Source: a virus
Direction: 5' to 3' (one strand)
Length of the DNA: 40,659 nt
IMG/VR virus record: IMGVR_UViG_3300025889_000277
Location: 1-40,659 of that record
Both the position numbers and the translations under genes were made by a program. The stretch's first letter is position 1, and each line of letters begins with the position of its first letter. Below the pieces are notes generated by a model. The model searched no databases, was not told the origin of the DNA, and saw only the letters and a program-made list of their open reading frames with translations. This document shows, one piece after another, positions 1 through 5,186 of this stretch.

Positions 1-251
1 CCGACGTTGACCCCGACATTGGCCCCTTGTTTCAACATATTTGCTGCAAATTGAATTCCAAGAGGGCTATCAAGAAAAACAATGTATTTAGGCTTTTCTA
101 ATTTCGAGAATTCATAGAGCCAGTTAATGCTATCAATGGCCTTTTTCTTGTTGAATTTTAATCGTTTTTCATTGGAAAAAATTTTTGTCATCCATTCGTC
201 ACGGACGACTTTCATGAGCTTTTCCTGCTCTTTGGTGAGTGTTTCTAGCAT
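1..251 (-). CDS. DUF6745-like protein, N-terminal part (cut by window edge)
   Basis: The leftward ATG at 249-251 opens a frame with no stop down to base 1. After circular joining it continues in frame into the gene ending at 39636, giving a protein of about 376 residues. This N-terminal piece holds about 76 residues of unique sequence, including a 'FLDSPLG' motif at residues 60-65, before the tetrapeptide repeats begin. SPL-type motifs here and an 'IQFSDGYEMY' region further on are what I associate with DUF6745, a family of unknown function. The leader is A/T-rich with no Shine-Dalgarno sequence. A 104-aa gene lies just upstream on the same strand. The assignment rests on remembered family features, not a search. 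Confidence 0.75.
   Translation of the reverse strand, partial: MLETLTKEQEKLMKVVRDEWMTKIFSNEKRLKFNKKKAIDSINWLYEFSKLEKPKYIVFLDSPLGIQFAANMLKQGANVGVNV
19..144. repeat. Left copy of 126-bp terminal overlap
   Basis: Bases 19-144 are identical to 40534-40659. The next 18 bases outward (1-18 against 40516-40533) differ at only three positions: 2, 10 and 18. This is the usual signature of a circular or circularly permuted contig. The breakpoint falls inside the tandem repeat array of the DUF6745-like gene. Confidence 0.95.
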
Positions 252-268
252 AGGGGTAAATAAAAGAA

Positions 269-583
269 TTAATCGCGGACCTGACGGATTCCTTCTAAAA
301 AGTAGTCGTACTCACGCTCTTGGTGCATCTTGTATTTCCCAGGTGGGAATACGATGGTGTGGTGTTCTTGGTGAGTCAGCTCCGTCTCTTGTTTAAGTTC
401 GAAGAACACAGTGCCGTCAGAGTCTCTCCCAACACTTGAAGCCAATTGGAGTTGATGGAGGTGTCCCGTGTGTTCGCCACGAGCAAGAATTGCCTTTTTC
501 TCCTGCTTCATTTCGACAGGAATGGAATCAATGCGCTCGAATACAAGATCTCCTTGTCGAGCAAATTTTTGAGAGAATTTCAT
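269..583 (-). CDS. Conserved phage protein with GEHTGHLH motif
   Basis: 104 aa, soluble and predicted beta-rich. It reads as a small domain starting with 'RQGDLVFERI' and carrying 'ILARGEHTGHLH' (about residues 33-44), then 'ELTHQEHHTIVFPPGKY' and 'QREYDY'. I recognise this pattern from many phage and bacterial genomes as a conserved protein of unknown function. The many His residues (GHLH, HQEHH) could bind metal, but this is inference. It lies 17 bp upstream of the DUF6745-like gene on the same strand, so the two are probably co-transcribed. The ATG at 583 follows an A/T-rich leader without a Shine-Dalgarno sequence. Confidence 0.75.
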   Translation of the reverse strand: MKFSQKFARQGDLVFERIDSIPVEMKQEKKAILARGEHTGHLHQLQLASSVGRDSDGTVFFELKQETELTHQEHHTIVFPPGKYKMHQEREYDYFLEGIRQVRD

Positions 584-677
584 AGGATCGGATAAAGATT
601 AAAAATTACTAGAATCTTGATGGGTTCAAACCAGAGCTGCTTTGTGTCTGGTAACCCATCAAGGTTTCAGGAATTTT

Positions 678-872
678 TTAGTTGTATTCCTTGTAAGAAC
701 ACGGATCACAAAGGGATGAATATACTTGCTCGTCTTCCATCCATTCCGCATGACCATCAAGAAATTCTTTTTTCAGATAGGCTTCACACTCTTCCTTTGT
801 CCCTTCAAACATTTCGTTGAATCGGTCGTTGCATCTCCAACAGAGGATCTTGACCAGGGTTGTTGTTGTCAT
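678..872 (-). CDS. Small zinc-ribbon-like protein
   Basis: 64 aa. A CxxC pair near the N-terminus (CWRC, residues 11-14) and a second near the C-terminus (CDPC, 55-58) bracket a charged helix, which suggests a four-Cys zinc site. I chose the ATG at 872. An upstream in-frame GTG at 938 would add 22 residues but runs into a hairpin at 938-956. The leader shows the same A-rich, Shine-Dalgarno-free pattern as other genes here. Function is unknown; it is one of about ten small Cys-pair proteins in this genome. Confidence 0.6.
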   Translation of the reverse strand: MTTTTLVKILCWRCNDRFNEMFEGTKEECEAYLKKEFLDGHAEWMEDEQVYSSLCDPCSYKEYN

Positions 873-956
873 AGTGTTTTTGGTTAGTTCACTGGAATCA
901 CTGGTGCTGATGCAATCGAGAATCATGAGTATTCGCACTTCGCTAGCTAGGCGAAG

Positions 957-1350
957 ATTTTAAGGCGAGGAACCTGTTGAATCTCTATAGAGATGAGCAA
1001 TTGCCTGCCCGTACCCTTACCACCTTGGCCAGAGGTCGTCTCCCATCTGATTCGTGGTGAGGCCTTAGCTAACGCCTCATTCAGCACCGGTGATTTCAAT
1101 GGACTGGTTCACTGACTGCTCGGTACTGAGTGAGGATTTGACGAGAGCTGAGCGTTATAGACCTCTACGGATTCAGCCTTTCATTAGTCCATTGCTCGTA
1201 TAGTCACCTCACATGGAGAAGCTTTTTGACGCACAGTCACGCCCTAGTCTCCTCCTTAGAAATTGTGGCTAAGCCACCCTGTGTTAAGCGTCTACCTATT
1301 CCGCCATCAGTACCGATGAGTCAATGAACTGGGGCTGTATCGCCAGCCCC
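957..1350 (-). ncRNA. Non-coding structured region of about 400 bp
   Basis: No open frame of note exists on either strand between two leftward genes. The region looks more GC-rich than its flanks and is full of inverted repeats. Seen directly: GGGGCTG/CAGCCCC at 1331-1337/1344-1350; GTGGC/GCCAC at 1265-1269/1273-1277; TGAGGC/GCCTCA at 1058-1063/1074-1079; a 9-bp long-range match 1097-1105/1186-1194; an 8-bp match 1122-1129/1307-1314; and GTGAGG/CCTCAC at 1130-1135/1207-1212. A further hairpin (938-956) closes the downstream side. Strand is inferred from the neighbours. Single helices of 8-9 bp can occur by chance in 400 nt; the tRNA-like core listed separately is stronger. No family such as RNase P RNA could be matched. 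Confidence 0.5.
1122..1314 (-). ncRNA. tRNA-Leu-like element, two halves split by an insert
   Basis: On the minus strand, bases 1306-1288 read TGGCGGAATAGGTAGACGC, nearly identical to the position 8-25 segment of bacterial tRNA-Leu (D-arm GCG/CGC). The seven bases before it, GTACTGA, pair perfectly with TCAGTAC at 1129-1123, exactly where a 3' acceptor strand should be. That strand is preceded by TCAAATCCTCAC, resembling a T-loop and 3' T-stem. A matching 5' T-stem strand, GTGAGG, sits at 1212-1207. Between the halves are far more bases than a tRNA needs, and I could not fold a canonical anticodon arm. It may be a tRNA with an insertion, a decayed tRNA, or a tRNA-mimic in a larger RNA. No CCA is encoded. 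Confidence 0.4.
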
Positions 1351-1356
1351 TAGCGA

Positions 1357-1983
1357 TTAAAATGGGAGATCTTCTATATTGATTTTATCCTCATCTGAAA
1401 ACTTCTCTCTACCAGCAAGCCAGTCTTTCATTTGCTCGTAGAACTCTCTTGATAACTCCTTAGCAACATTGACTACTCTTTTAGAGTCATAGACTCCGCT
1501 TTTTTGATATTCAGCCTCGAATTTATTGTTTTGTGAAATGAGAACACATGCGTTGTTAAAACACATTCCCCTGATAATTCTATCTTGTGTGTTGTCTTGT
1601 CCTGGTGGTGGTTCGGGTAAGGGTGCTTTTCGGTTGTCCTCATTCTTTGCGTCGTTCTGTTGCTTTATTGCCTTCACATTCTGTTCTTGTGCCATGATGT
1701 CGTCGGGGTGGAGGACTTCGACACCTTTCTTCCCTTTTGAAAACCAGATATTGAGCGACACATCACCAGAGTCCAGCAGTGCCTTATTCTTCTCATTTCC
1801 AAACAGGGAGTAGTACTTGTCTCCGTACTTCACATCATAGAGATACCACTTCCCATATTGCCCCTCCCCACTCTTGTGTGACCCCTCAATACGCTTGTTA
1901 TTTTCCCACTCGGGGGTTTTGTAGACCTTTACACGATAGGTTCCTACAGAGAAAGCGTCTTTAAATGCTTGTTTATCAGCCAT
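1357..1983 (-). CDS. SSB-like single-stranded DNA-binding protein
   Basis: 208 aa. The N-terminal ~95 residues look like a beta-rich OB-type domain with many aromatics ('GKWYLYDVKYGDKYYSLFG'). A Pro/Asn/Gln-rich linker follows (about 100-130), then a helical segment with 'RIIRGMCFNNACVLI' that I have seen in phage SSB-like proteins. The tail is acidic and ends 'DEDKINIEDLPF', closely resembling the DDIPF-type C-terminal tip by which bacterial SSBs recruit replication and repair partners. It probably coats phage ssDNA and recruits host enzymes; no phage polymerase was recognised. The sequence lacks clear similarity to classical SSB, so the call rests on tail and architecture. Confidence 0.6.
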   Translation of the reverse strand: MADKQAFKDAFSVGTYRVKVYKTPEWENNKRIEGSHKSGEGQYGKWYLYDVKYGDKYYSLFGNEKNKALLDSGDVSLNIWFSKGKKGVEVLHPDDIMAQEQNVKAIKQQNDAKNEDNRKAPLPEPPPGQDNTQDRIIRGMCFNNACVLISQNNKFEAEYQKSGVYDSKRVVNVAKELSREFYEQMKDWLAGREKFSDEDKINIEDLPF

Positions 1984-1992
1984 AAGAATAAA

Positions 1993-2154
1993 TTAAAGAT
2001 TATAAGCCCCCAGGTCTTCTGGGGTTGGTTCAAAGGTTATCTCATCTTCCAGTTCAAAGTCACGGGCTTCATCTACTGGATCATACAGGGGTGTTTGACA
2101 AGAAGGTTTTAATCCGTCCTCAAACACTTTTCCATGTGGGCAATTTGTTATCAT
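1993..2154 (-). CDS. Small acidic protein
   Basis: 53 aa beginning 'MITNCPHGKVFEDG' and ending 'EPTPEDLGAYNL'. The second half is strongly acidic; the first holds two Cys and one His. It fills the gap between the SSB-like gene and a zinc-ribbon gene on the same strand. The ATG follows an A/T-rich leader ending AATACTT, typical of this genome. I do not recognise it. An N-terminal CPHG with one more Cys could bind metal, but there are too few ligands to be sure. Confidence 0.55.
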   Translation of the reverse strand: MITNCPHGKVFEDGLKPSCQTPLYDPVDEARDFELEDEITFEPTPEDLGAYNL

Positions 2155-2163
2155 AAGTATTGA

Positions 2164-2349
2164 TTAAATGTTACATCGAGCACACTCGTCGCTGCACCAC
2201 CTAGACCCTTCGGGGTAGACTCTCTTGAGGTGAAACGTCTCAGGGAAGAACTTGTTACACACCTTACACTTGAGAATTCGCCCTGTTTGGTCGGTGATGC
2301 TTTTGCGTAGATCACAGTAGGAGTCTACGACTTCGGTAAAGATGTTCAT
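2164..2349 (-). CDS. Zinc-finger protein (CKVC / CSDECARC)
   Basis: 61 aa. An N-terminal helix ('VVDSYCDLRKSITDQ') is followed by CKVC (residues 28-31) and a C-terminal CSDECARC cluster, a layout expected for a four-Cys zinc ribbon. The start ATG overlaps the stop of the upstream 57-aa gene (ATGA), indicating translational coupling. Small zinc ribbons in phage early operons often bind nucleic acid or host protein, but nothing here shows the target. Confidence 0.6.
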   Translation of the reverse strand: MNIFTEVVDSYCDLRKSITDQTGRILKCKVCNKFFPETFHLKRVYPEGSRWCSDECARCNI

Positions 2350-2519
2350 AGTGAGCCTTTAGCAAGGGAGGTAAGAAGTTCAGCGTGTTCCTTGTGGACT
2401 CGTTGGAAGTCAGCAAGGAGTTTCTTGATCTCTAAGATGTGTTTAGATGACCTCAGAGAAGATTTTTCAAGCTGTCGGCCTATCTGCCCAATTGTGAGAG
2501 AAAGTTCGTCCTGAGTCAT
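2346..2519 (-). CDS. Small helical (coiled-coil) protein
   Basis: 57 aa, 'MTQDELSLTIGQIGRQLEKS...', almost entirely predicted helix with Leu/Ile spacing suitable for a coiled coil. It has no Cys or membrane segment. Its stop TGA overlaps the next ATG by 4 bp (2346-2349), so it is the upstream partner of a coupled pair with the zinc-finger gene. I do not recognise a family. Confidence 0.55.
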   Translation of the reverse strand: MTQDELSLTIGQIGRQLEKSSLRSSKHILEIKKLLADFQRVHKEHAELLTSLAKGSL

Positions 2520-2528
2520 TGTAGTGAG

Positions 2529-2606
2529 TTATATGATAATACTGAGAATGGAGGCGAGGAACCACACACCTAGTGTGAGATACCCCACGAAAAAATACGA
2601 GTCCAT
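2529..2606 (-). CDS. Possible 25-aa single-span membrane peptide
   Basis: A short frame, 'MDSYFFVGYLTLGVWFLAS...', is almost entirely one hydrophobic helix ending SIII. It lies 9 bp upstream of the 57-aa gene on the same strand with no other gene in the gap, and its leader (TCAATCCTTTCCT) is T-rich like other starts. Such peptides occur in phage early regions, but a 25-codon frame can arise by chance, so confidence is low. Confidence 0.35.
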   Translation of the reverse strand: MDSYFFVGYLTLGVWFLASILSIII

Positions 2607-2673
2607 AGGAAAGGATTGAAAGGATATTAAGAGGGGTGTATCATGGTGGAGAGATAAGAAAGTAAAAGAGAAG

Positions 2674-2699
2674 GCGTGATCTTGGCGGACACGCTTTTT
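2674..2699. terminator. Hairpin terminator after the RHH gene
   Basis: GCGTG (2674-2678) pairs with CACGC (2690-2694). On the plus strand it is followed by TTTTT (2695-2699), a good intrinsic terminator shape. On the minus strand it lies directly after the RHH stop codon and is followed by CTTCTCTTTTAC, a weaker tail. It is probably bidirectional, ending the RHH transcript and blocking rightward read-through towards the divergent promoters. Confidence 0.55.
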
Positions 2700-2831
2700 C
2701 TATTTCATAGCGTCTTCGAGAATCACTTCTACCATGTTAGTCCTTGTTCGCTTTTCACTGGCAGCACGCTTGTCAATTCTTTCAAGCATGTCAGGGTCAA
2801 GGCGAATGAGGACTTTTGTACGTTCTTTCAT
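2700..2831 (-). CDS. Ribbon-helix-helix transcriptional regulator
   Basis: 43 aa. 'TKVLIRLDPDMLERIDKRAASE' is a textbook RHH (Arc/CopG/MetJ) beginning: a short beta strand with alternating residues, then helix A; 'TRTNMVEVILEDAMK' gives helix B. These proteins dimerise, and the paired strands read short tandem or inverted operator sites. The ATG at 2831 was chosen because the longer frame to 3194 overlaps a divergent gene and two promoters and has no RHH character. A TTGACA-17-TATCCT promoter drives it from 2854-2882, beside repeated TGAC sites, so autorepression and control of the divergent rightward genes are likely. Confidence 0.85.
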   Translation of the reverse strand: MKERTKVLIRLDPDMLERIDKRAASEKRTRTNMVEVILEDAMK

Positions 2832-2853
2832 GTGAAAATTTAAGGCTGTCTCT

Positions 2854-2882
2854 AGGATAGCGTATGACAAAGTAAATGTCAA
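2854..2882 (-). promoter_or_regulatory. Leftward promoter for the RHH gene
   Basis: On the minus strand TTGACA (2882-2877), 17-nt spacer, TATCCT (2859-2854). The predicted start is about 15 nt before the RHH ATG. An inverted repeat TGACA/TGTCA (2864-2868/2876-2880 region) overlaps it. Confidence 0.7.
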
Positions 2883-2907
2883 ATAATAAATGATTGACGC
2901 ATTGACG
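2864..2907. promoter_or_regulatory. Candidate RHH operator cluster
   Basis: Four TGAC-type half-sites crowd between the divergent promoters: the inverted pair TGACA...TGTCA (starting 2864 and 2876) and the tandem pair ATTGACGC/ATTGACGT (2893-2900, 2901-2908). RHH repressors typically bind such short repeats spaced about one helical turn or less. Some of these are also -35 boxes, so the repeats may partly reflect promoter sequence. Confidence 0.45.
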
Positions 2908-2920
2908 TGTGTGGTATAGT
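2894..2920 (+). promoter_or_regulatory. Rightward promoter with extended -10
   Basis: TTGACG (2894-2899) and TATAGT (2915-2920) with TG one base upstream of the -10, an extended -10 arrangement that tolerates the short 15-nt spacer. The ATG at 2929 is 8 nt after the -10, so the mRNA would be leaderless or nearly so. Confidence 0.6.
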
Positions 2921-2928
2921 CGCACTTG

Positions 2929-3174
2929 ATGAAATCTGAAATAACAGATCGCTTTCGGGATTCCCTCATGCAAACCCTTAAAGGACTATGTGATAAGTTT
3001 GAAGAGGAGACGGGAGAACAGATCCTTATCGGGGTGGGATTCACGAATGGAGAAGAAATGGAAGAGTGTGTAGTGTCTTCTAATAGAATTGAGTATGGGG
3101 ATGCTTGCAAGATGGTGGTGGGGATAACCAGTATCGTGAGTGATGGTTTTTCTTGTGGGGAGGAGAAATGGTAA
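2929..3174 (+). CDS. Unknown 81-aa protein, first rightward gene of the divergent pair
   Basis: 81 aa: a charged N-terminal helix ('SEITDRFRDSLMQTLKGLCDKFEEETGEQ') followed by a mixed alpha/beta half with 'ILIGVGFTNGEEMEECVVS'. No membrane segment. It is read from an extended -10 promoter that also faces the RHH gene, so it is probably controlled by that repressor. An in-frame TTG at 2926 is a possible alternative start. I do not recognise a family. Confidence 0.6.
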   Translation: MKSEITDRFRDSLMQTLKGLCDKFEEETGEQILIGVGFTNGEEMEECVVSSNRIEYGDACKMVVGITSIVSDGFSCGEEKW

Positions 3175-3205
3175 CAAATGTTTAAAAGATTCAAGCTTTG
3201 TTGCT

Positions 3206-3234
3206 TTGACTGTTTTTAATCATGTGTATATTTG
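3206..3234 (+). promoter_or_regulatory. Rightward promoter before the replication gene
   Basis: TTGACT at 3206-3211, 17-nt spacer, TATTTG at 3229-3234 (or TATATT at 3227-3232 with 15 nt). Transcription would begin near 3240, just before the structured leader at 3247-3336, giving a leader of about 110 nt. Confidence 0.5.
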
Positions 3235-3246
3235 TGCTGTTCTTTA

Positions 3247-3336
3247 CTTGCGAGCAATGAATAATTCTCTACTGATCCCGCACTTAAACCCCTTACATGC
3301 TCGCAAGGTATCTTTGGTGTTTAAGGCGGGGTCAGT
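3247..3336 (+). promoter_or_regulatory. Pseudoknot-like leader or replication-linked inverted repeats
   Basis: Two interlocked inverted repeats occupy the gap. A perfect 10-bp pair joins CTTGCGAGCA (3247-3256) and TGCTCGCAAG (3298-3307). An imperfect ~20-bp pair joins ACTGATCCCGCACTTAAACC (from 3271) and GGTGTTTAAGGCGGGGTCAG (from 3316). Their order makes an H-type pseudoknot topology in RNA, or nested protein-binding sites in DNA. It lies between a promoter and the ATG at 3351 of a replication-type gene, so it could be a translational regulator or part of an origin. About 175 bp here (3175-3350) hold no credible gene. Confidence 0.55.
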
Positions 3337-3350
3337 GGAGATTTATTGTT

Positions 3351-4076
3351 ATGAATGAAGGTTGGATAAGTATTCATCGGCAAATAGAAGATTGGAAATG
3401 GTATTTTTCTGAACCATTTACAAAAACCCAGGCGTGGATAGATATGCTTTTATTAGCTAATCATACCCCTGGTTTTTTTTCTATTCGGGGTCAAACAATA
3501 AGTGTGGAAAGAGGTCAAATTGGATGGTCGGAAGAGTCACTAGCAAAAAGATGGAGATGGTCGCGAGGTAAGGTGCGCCGATTTTTGAAAACACTCGAAA
3601 ACGAACATCAAATAGTACAACAGAAATCGACAGTATTAGGCGTAATAACCATTTTAAACTACGATAAGTTTCAACAGCGGACACAAAACGGTACAACAGA
3701 CAGTACAACAGAAAGACAACAGACAGTACAACAGACGGACACAAACAATAATGATAATAATAAAAACAATGAAAATAATATTTCTTCTAAAGAAGAAAGT
3801 AGTCACGTTGTCTCTCCTGTTGAAAAAAAAAGTTATGGGAACGAAGATGTAAATAAAATGCTTGATGCTTTACGGAAGATTGTGGAGTGTGACGACTTTA
3901 GGGAATCACAAAAACAACAAAGGGTTTGGGCTTCCAATCTGGTACGCCTGAAAGAAAAGATTGGGCTGGAAGAATTTAAGCACCGCCTTTCAACGGTTTT
4001 GTCTGACGATTTTAAAAGGAGAAACGCAGCGTCTTTACAATATTTGTACAGGGAAATTAAATCATTTATTTCTTAA
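3351..4076 (+). CDS. Replisome-organiser-like winged-helix replication protein
   Basis: 241 aa. The start 'EGWISIHRQIEDWKWYFSE' followed by 'AWIDMLLLANH', 'RGQTISVERGQIGWSEESLAKR', 'RGKVRRFLKTLE' and 'VITILNYDKFQ' is the classic N-terminal winged helix of phage replisome organisers (residues about 1-110). A low-complexity Asn/Thr/Gln linker follows (about 115-150), then a charged C-terminal helical domain. Family members bind the phage origin and recruit the host helicase loader. The ATG at 3351 is preferred over 3297 because family similarity begins there and the inverted repeats lie upstream. Its own gene or leader is therefore a candidate origin. Confidence 0.8.
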   Translation: MNEGWISIHRQIEDWKWYFSEPFTKTQAWIDMLLLANHTPGFFSIRGQTISVERGQIGWSEESLAKRWRWSRGKVRRFLKTLENEHQIVQQKSTVLGVITILNYDKFQQRTQNGTTDSTTERQQTVQQTDTNNNDNNKNNENNISSKEESSHVVSPVEKKSYGNEDVNKMLDALRKIVECDDFRESQKQQRVWASNLVRLKEKIGLEEFKHRLSTVLSDDFKRRNAASLQYLYREIKSFIS

Positions 4077-4080
4077 TTTT

Positions 4081-4509
4081 ATGTTTATGGTTATTTCTAC
4101 TCCTGCTGGTAAAATTCCTCAATCTCTTTTGGGTGCAGCATGTAAAGCCCTTTCAATGAGGTACGAAGAGCCTATAGGTATTCTTAATTGGTTTATAATA
4201 TCTGATTCTCCTGAGGAGTCGGAAAAATACCGAGATTTAATTAATGCAGAATCAACGGGGCAAACAACCGCATTGAAACATCTGGTGGAGTGTGCGGTTT
4301 TAAGTGGCTATCAAAAGTTCTACAAAGACCCAGAAAAAGCTACAGATTGCTATCTTAAAAACACCAACCCAGCTATAAGGATCGGAGTTATCGGGGATAT
4401 GCACAAGGAAAACACTATGACAAAAAACCTTGCAATGAACGAGAAGCAGGTAAAGGCAGAAAAAGCAAAAAAGGCATTTAATAAAAAAATGAATTATCTT
4501 AATTCGTAA
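4081..4509 (+). CDS. Unknown protein downstream of the replication gene
   Basis: 142 aa starting 'MFMVISTPAGKIPQSLLGA', 4 bp after the replication protein stop, with a TTAATTTT leader. The N-terminal half is mildly hydrophobic with 'IGILNWFIISDSPEESEKYRDL'; the C-terminus is Lys/Asn/Met-rich and helical. Cys residues are scattered and not paired. Position suggests a replication accessory such as a helicase-loader-like partner, but no ATPase motif is present, so function is unknown. Confidence 0.6.
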   Translation: MFMVISTPAGKIPQSLLGAACKALSMRYEEPIGILNWFIISDSPEESEKYRDLINAESTGQTTALKHLVECAVLSGYQKFYKDPEKATDCYLKNTNPAIRIGVIGDMHKENTMTKNLAMNEKQVKAEKAKKAFNKKMNYLNS

Positions 4510-4586
4510 CAAATTTTTATGGACAACTTTGAAAAAGTTAGATCAGAAGTAATGCGCCATAAGCGAGAATAAGGAGAAAATATTTA

Positions 4587-4614
4587 AAACCCCCCTGAAT
4601 AAACAAGGGGGTTT
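4587..4614. terminator. Bidirectional terminator between convergent genes
   Basis: AAACCCCC (from 4588) pairs with GGGGGTTT (4607-4614) across an AT-rich loop. It separates the rightward replication operon from the leftward cell-wall module. On the minus strand the stem is followed by TTTTAAATATTTT, a better tail than the plus-side TTTGCTAC. Confidence 0.75.
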
Positions 4615-4618
4615 GCTA

Positions 4619-4777
4619 CTACACGAGATAGAGAAACGAAACAACGATGGTGAGAATTCCCCATAAAGGGTTTAAGCGTCTTGGTTTCTGTTTCGCTCTC
4701 TGAGCCTTGAAATACCGTCTAATCTCTTCTGTCTGTTGGACTTCGCAGCTATTGAGGAATTGTTTGATGTTATTCAT
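4619..4777 (-). CDS. Small protein with C-terminal membrane segment
   Basis: 52 aa. Residues 1-36 are basic and helical ('EEIRRYFKAQRAKQKPRR'); residues 38-52 ('LWGILTIVVSFLYLV') form a C-terminal membrane anchor with positive charges just before it, predicting a cytoplasmic N-terminus. The start overlaps the end of the lysozyme-like gene by 8 bp, so it belongs to the same leftward cell-wall module. It may be a holin-like or regulatory partner of that enzyme; this is inference from position. Confidence 0.6.
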   Translation of the reverse strand: MNNIKQFLNSCEVQQTEEIRRYFKAQRAKQKPRRLNPLWGILTIVVSFLYLV

Positions 4778-5186
4778 AGTAGTGTTGTTTAACGGTTGCG
4801 AGCCACCCCCACGTATTATCCCCTCCAGTGTATCTGTCTGCTAAAGGGTAGTCTGGGAATCGCTTGTAGTAGGTTGACCATATTCTCATACAGTCTAAAG
4901 TACTTTCTTCTTTGGAGGTGTATGTCTTTCCCTCTCGAAACCCACGATCCCAAGTCATGATATTGTGGCAGTTGTTAGGAGCTATAGTGTCAGTACAGCT
5001 TCGAGTTTCGTGGACAGCTATCGCATCACACAACTTCCGTACGTCCGTTCCATCACTTAACAAGTTAGTTTTTTTTATTGGGGCTTCAACTATTCCCGAA
5101 GAAAACCCCTGCCGTCCATCATCTTGCCATTCTGTTTTACCTCCGCTTTGATGTAATTGATCTGGTCCAGGGATCGTTGTAAACAC
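4770..5186 (-). CDS. Lysozyme/glucosaminidase-like cell-wall hydrolase (probably made by frameshift)
   Basis: The frame has 138 codons, but only about the last 100 look like protein: 'KLCDAIAVHETRSCTD', 'APNNCHNIMTW', 'SKEESTLDCMRIWSTYYKRFP', 'ADRYTGGDNTWGWLATV'. This resembles a lysozyme-like peptidoglycan hydrolase group common, in my recollection, in Patescibacteria, with Glu of 'VHET' as the probable catalytic acid. Cys residues could form disulphides outside the cytoplasm. The frame has no signal peptide. Its first ~97 nt overlap the 86-aa membrane-anchor gene, and a -1 slippery heptamer at 5102-5108 would fuse them into a 193-aa anchored enzyme. The ATG at 5186 is the formal alternative start. 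Confidence 0.65.
   Translation of the reverse strand: MFTTIPGPDQLHQSGGKTEWQDDGRQGFSSGIVEAPIKKTNLLSDGTDVRKLCDAIAVHETRSCTDTIAPNNCHNIMTWDRGFREGKTYTSKEESTLDCMRIWSTYYKRFPDYPLADRYTGGDNTWGWLATVKQHYYE

Noticed and set aside
957-1350. RNase P RNA, tmRNA or group I intron
   Set aside because: No GAGGAAAGUC-type core, no recognisable tag-peptide frame, and no convincing P7 core; only the tRNA-Leu-like parts could be supported.
2700-3194. 164-codon leftward frame covering the RHH gene
   Set aside because: Only the last 43 codons look like protein (RHH). The upstream part overlaps two promoters and the divergent gene and reads as a shadow.
4519-4572. 17-codon frame after TTTTT (MDNFEKVRSEVMRHKRE)
   Set aside because: The leader fits the genome pattern, but the frame is too short to support and ends just before a terminator.
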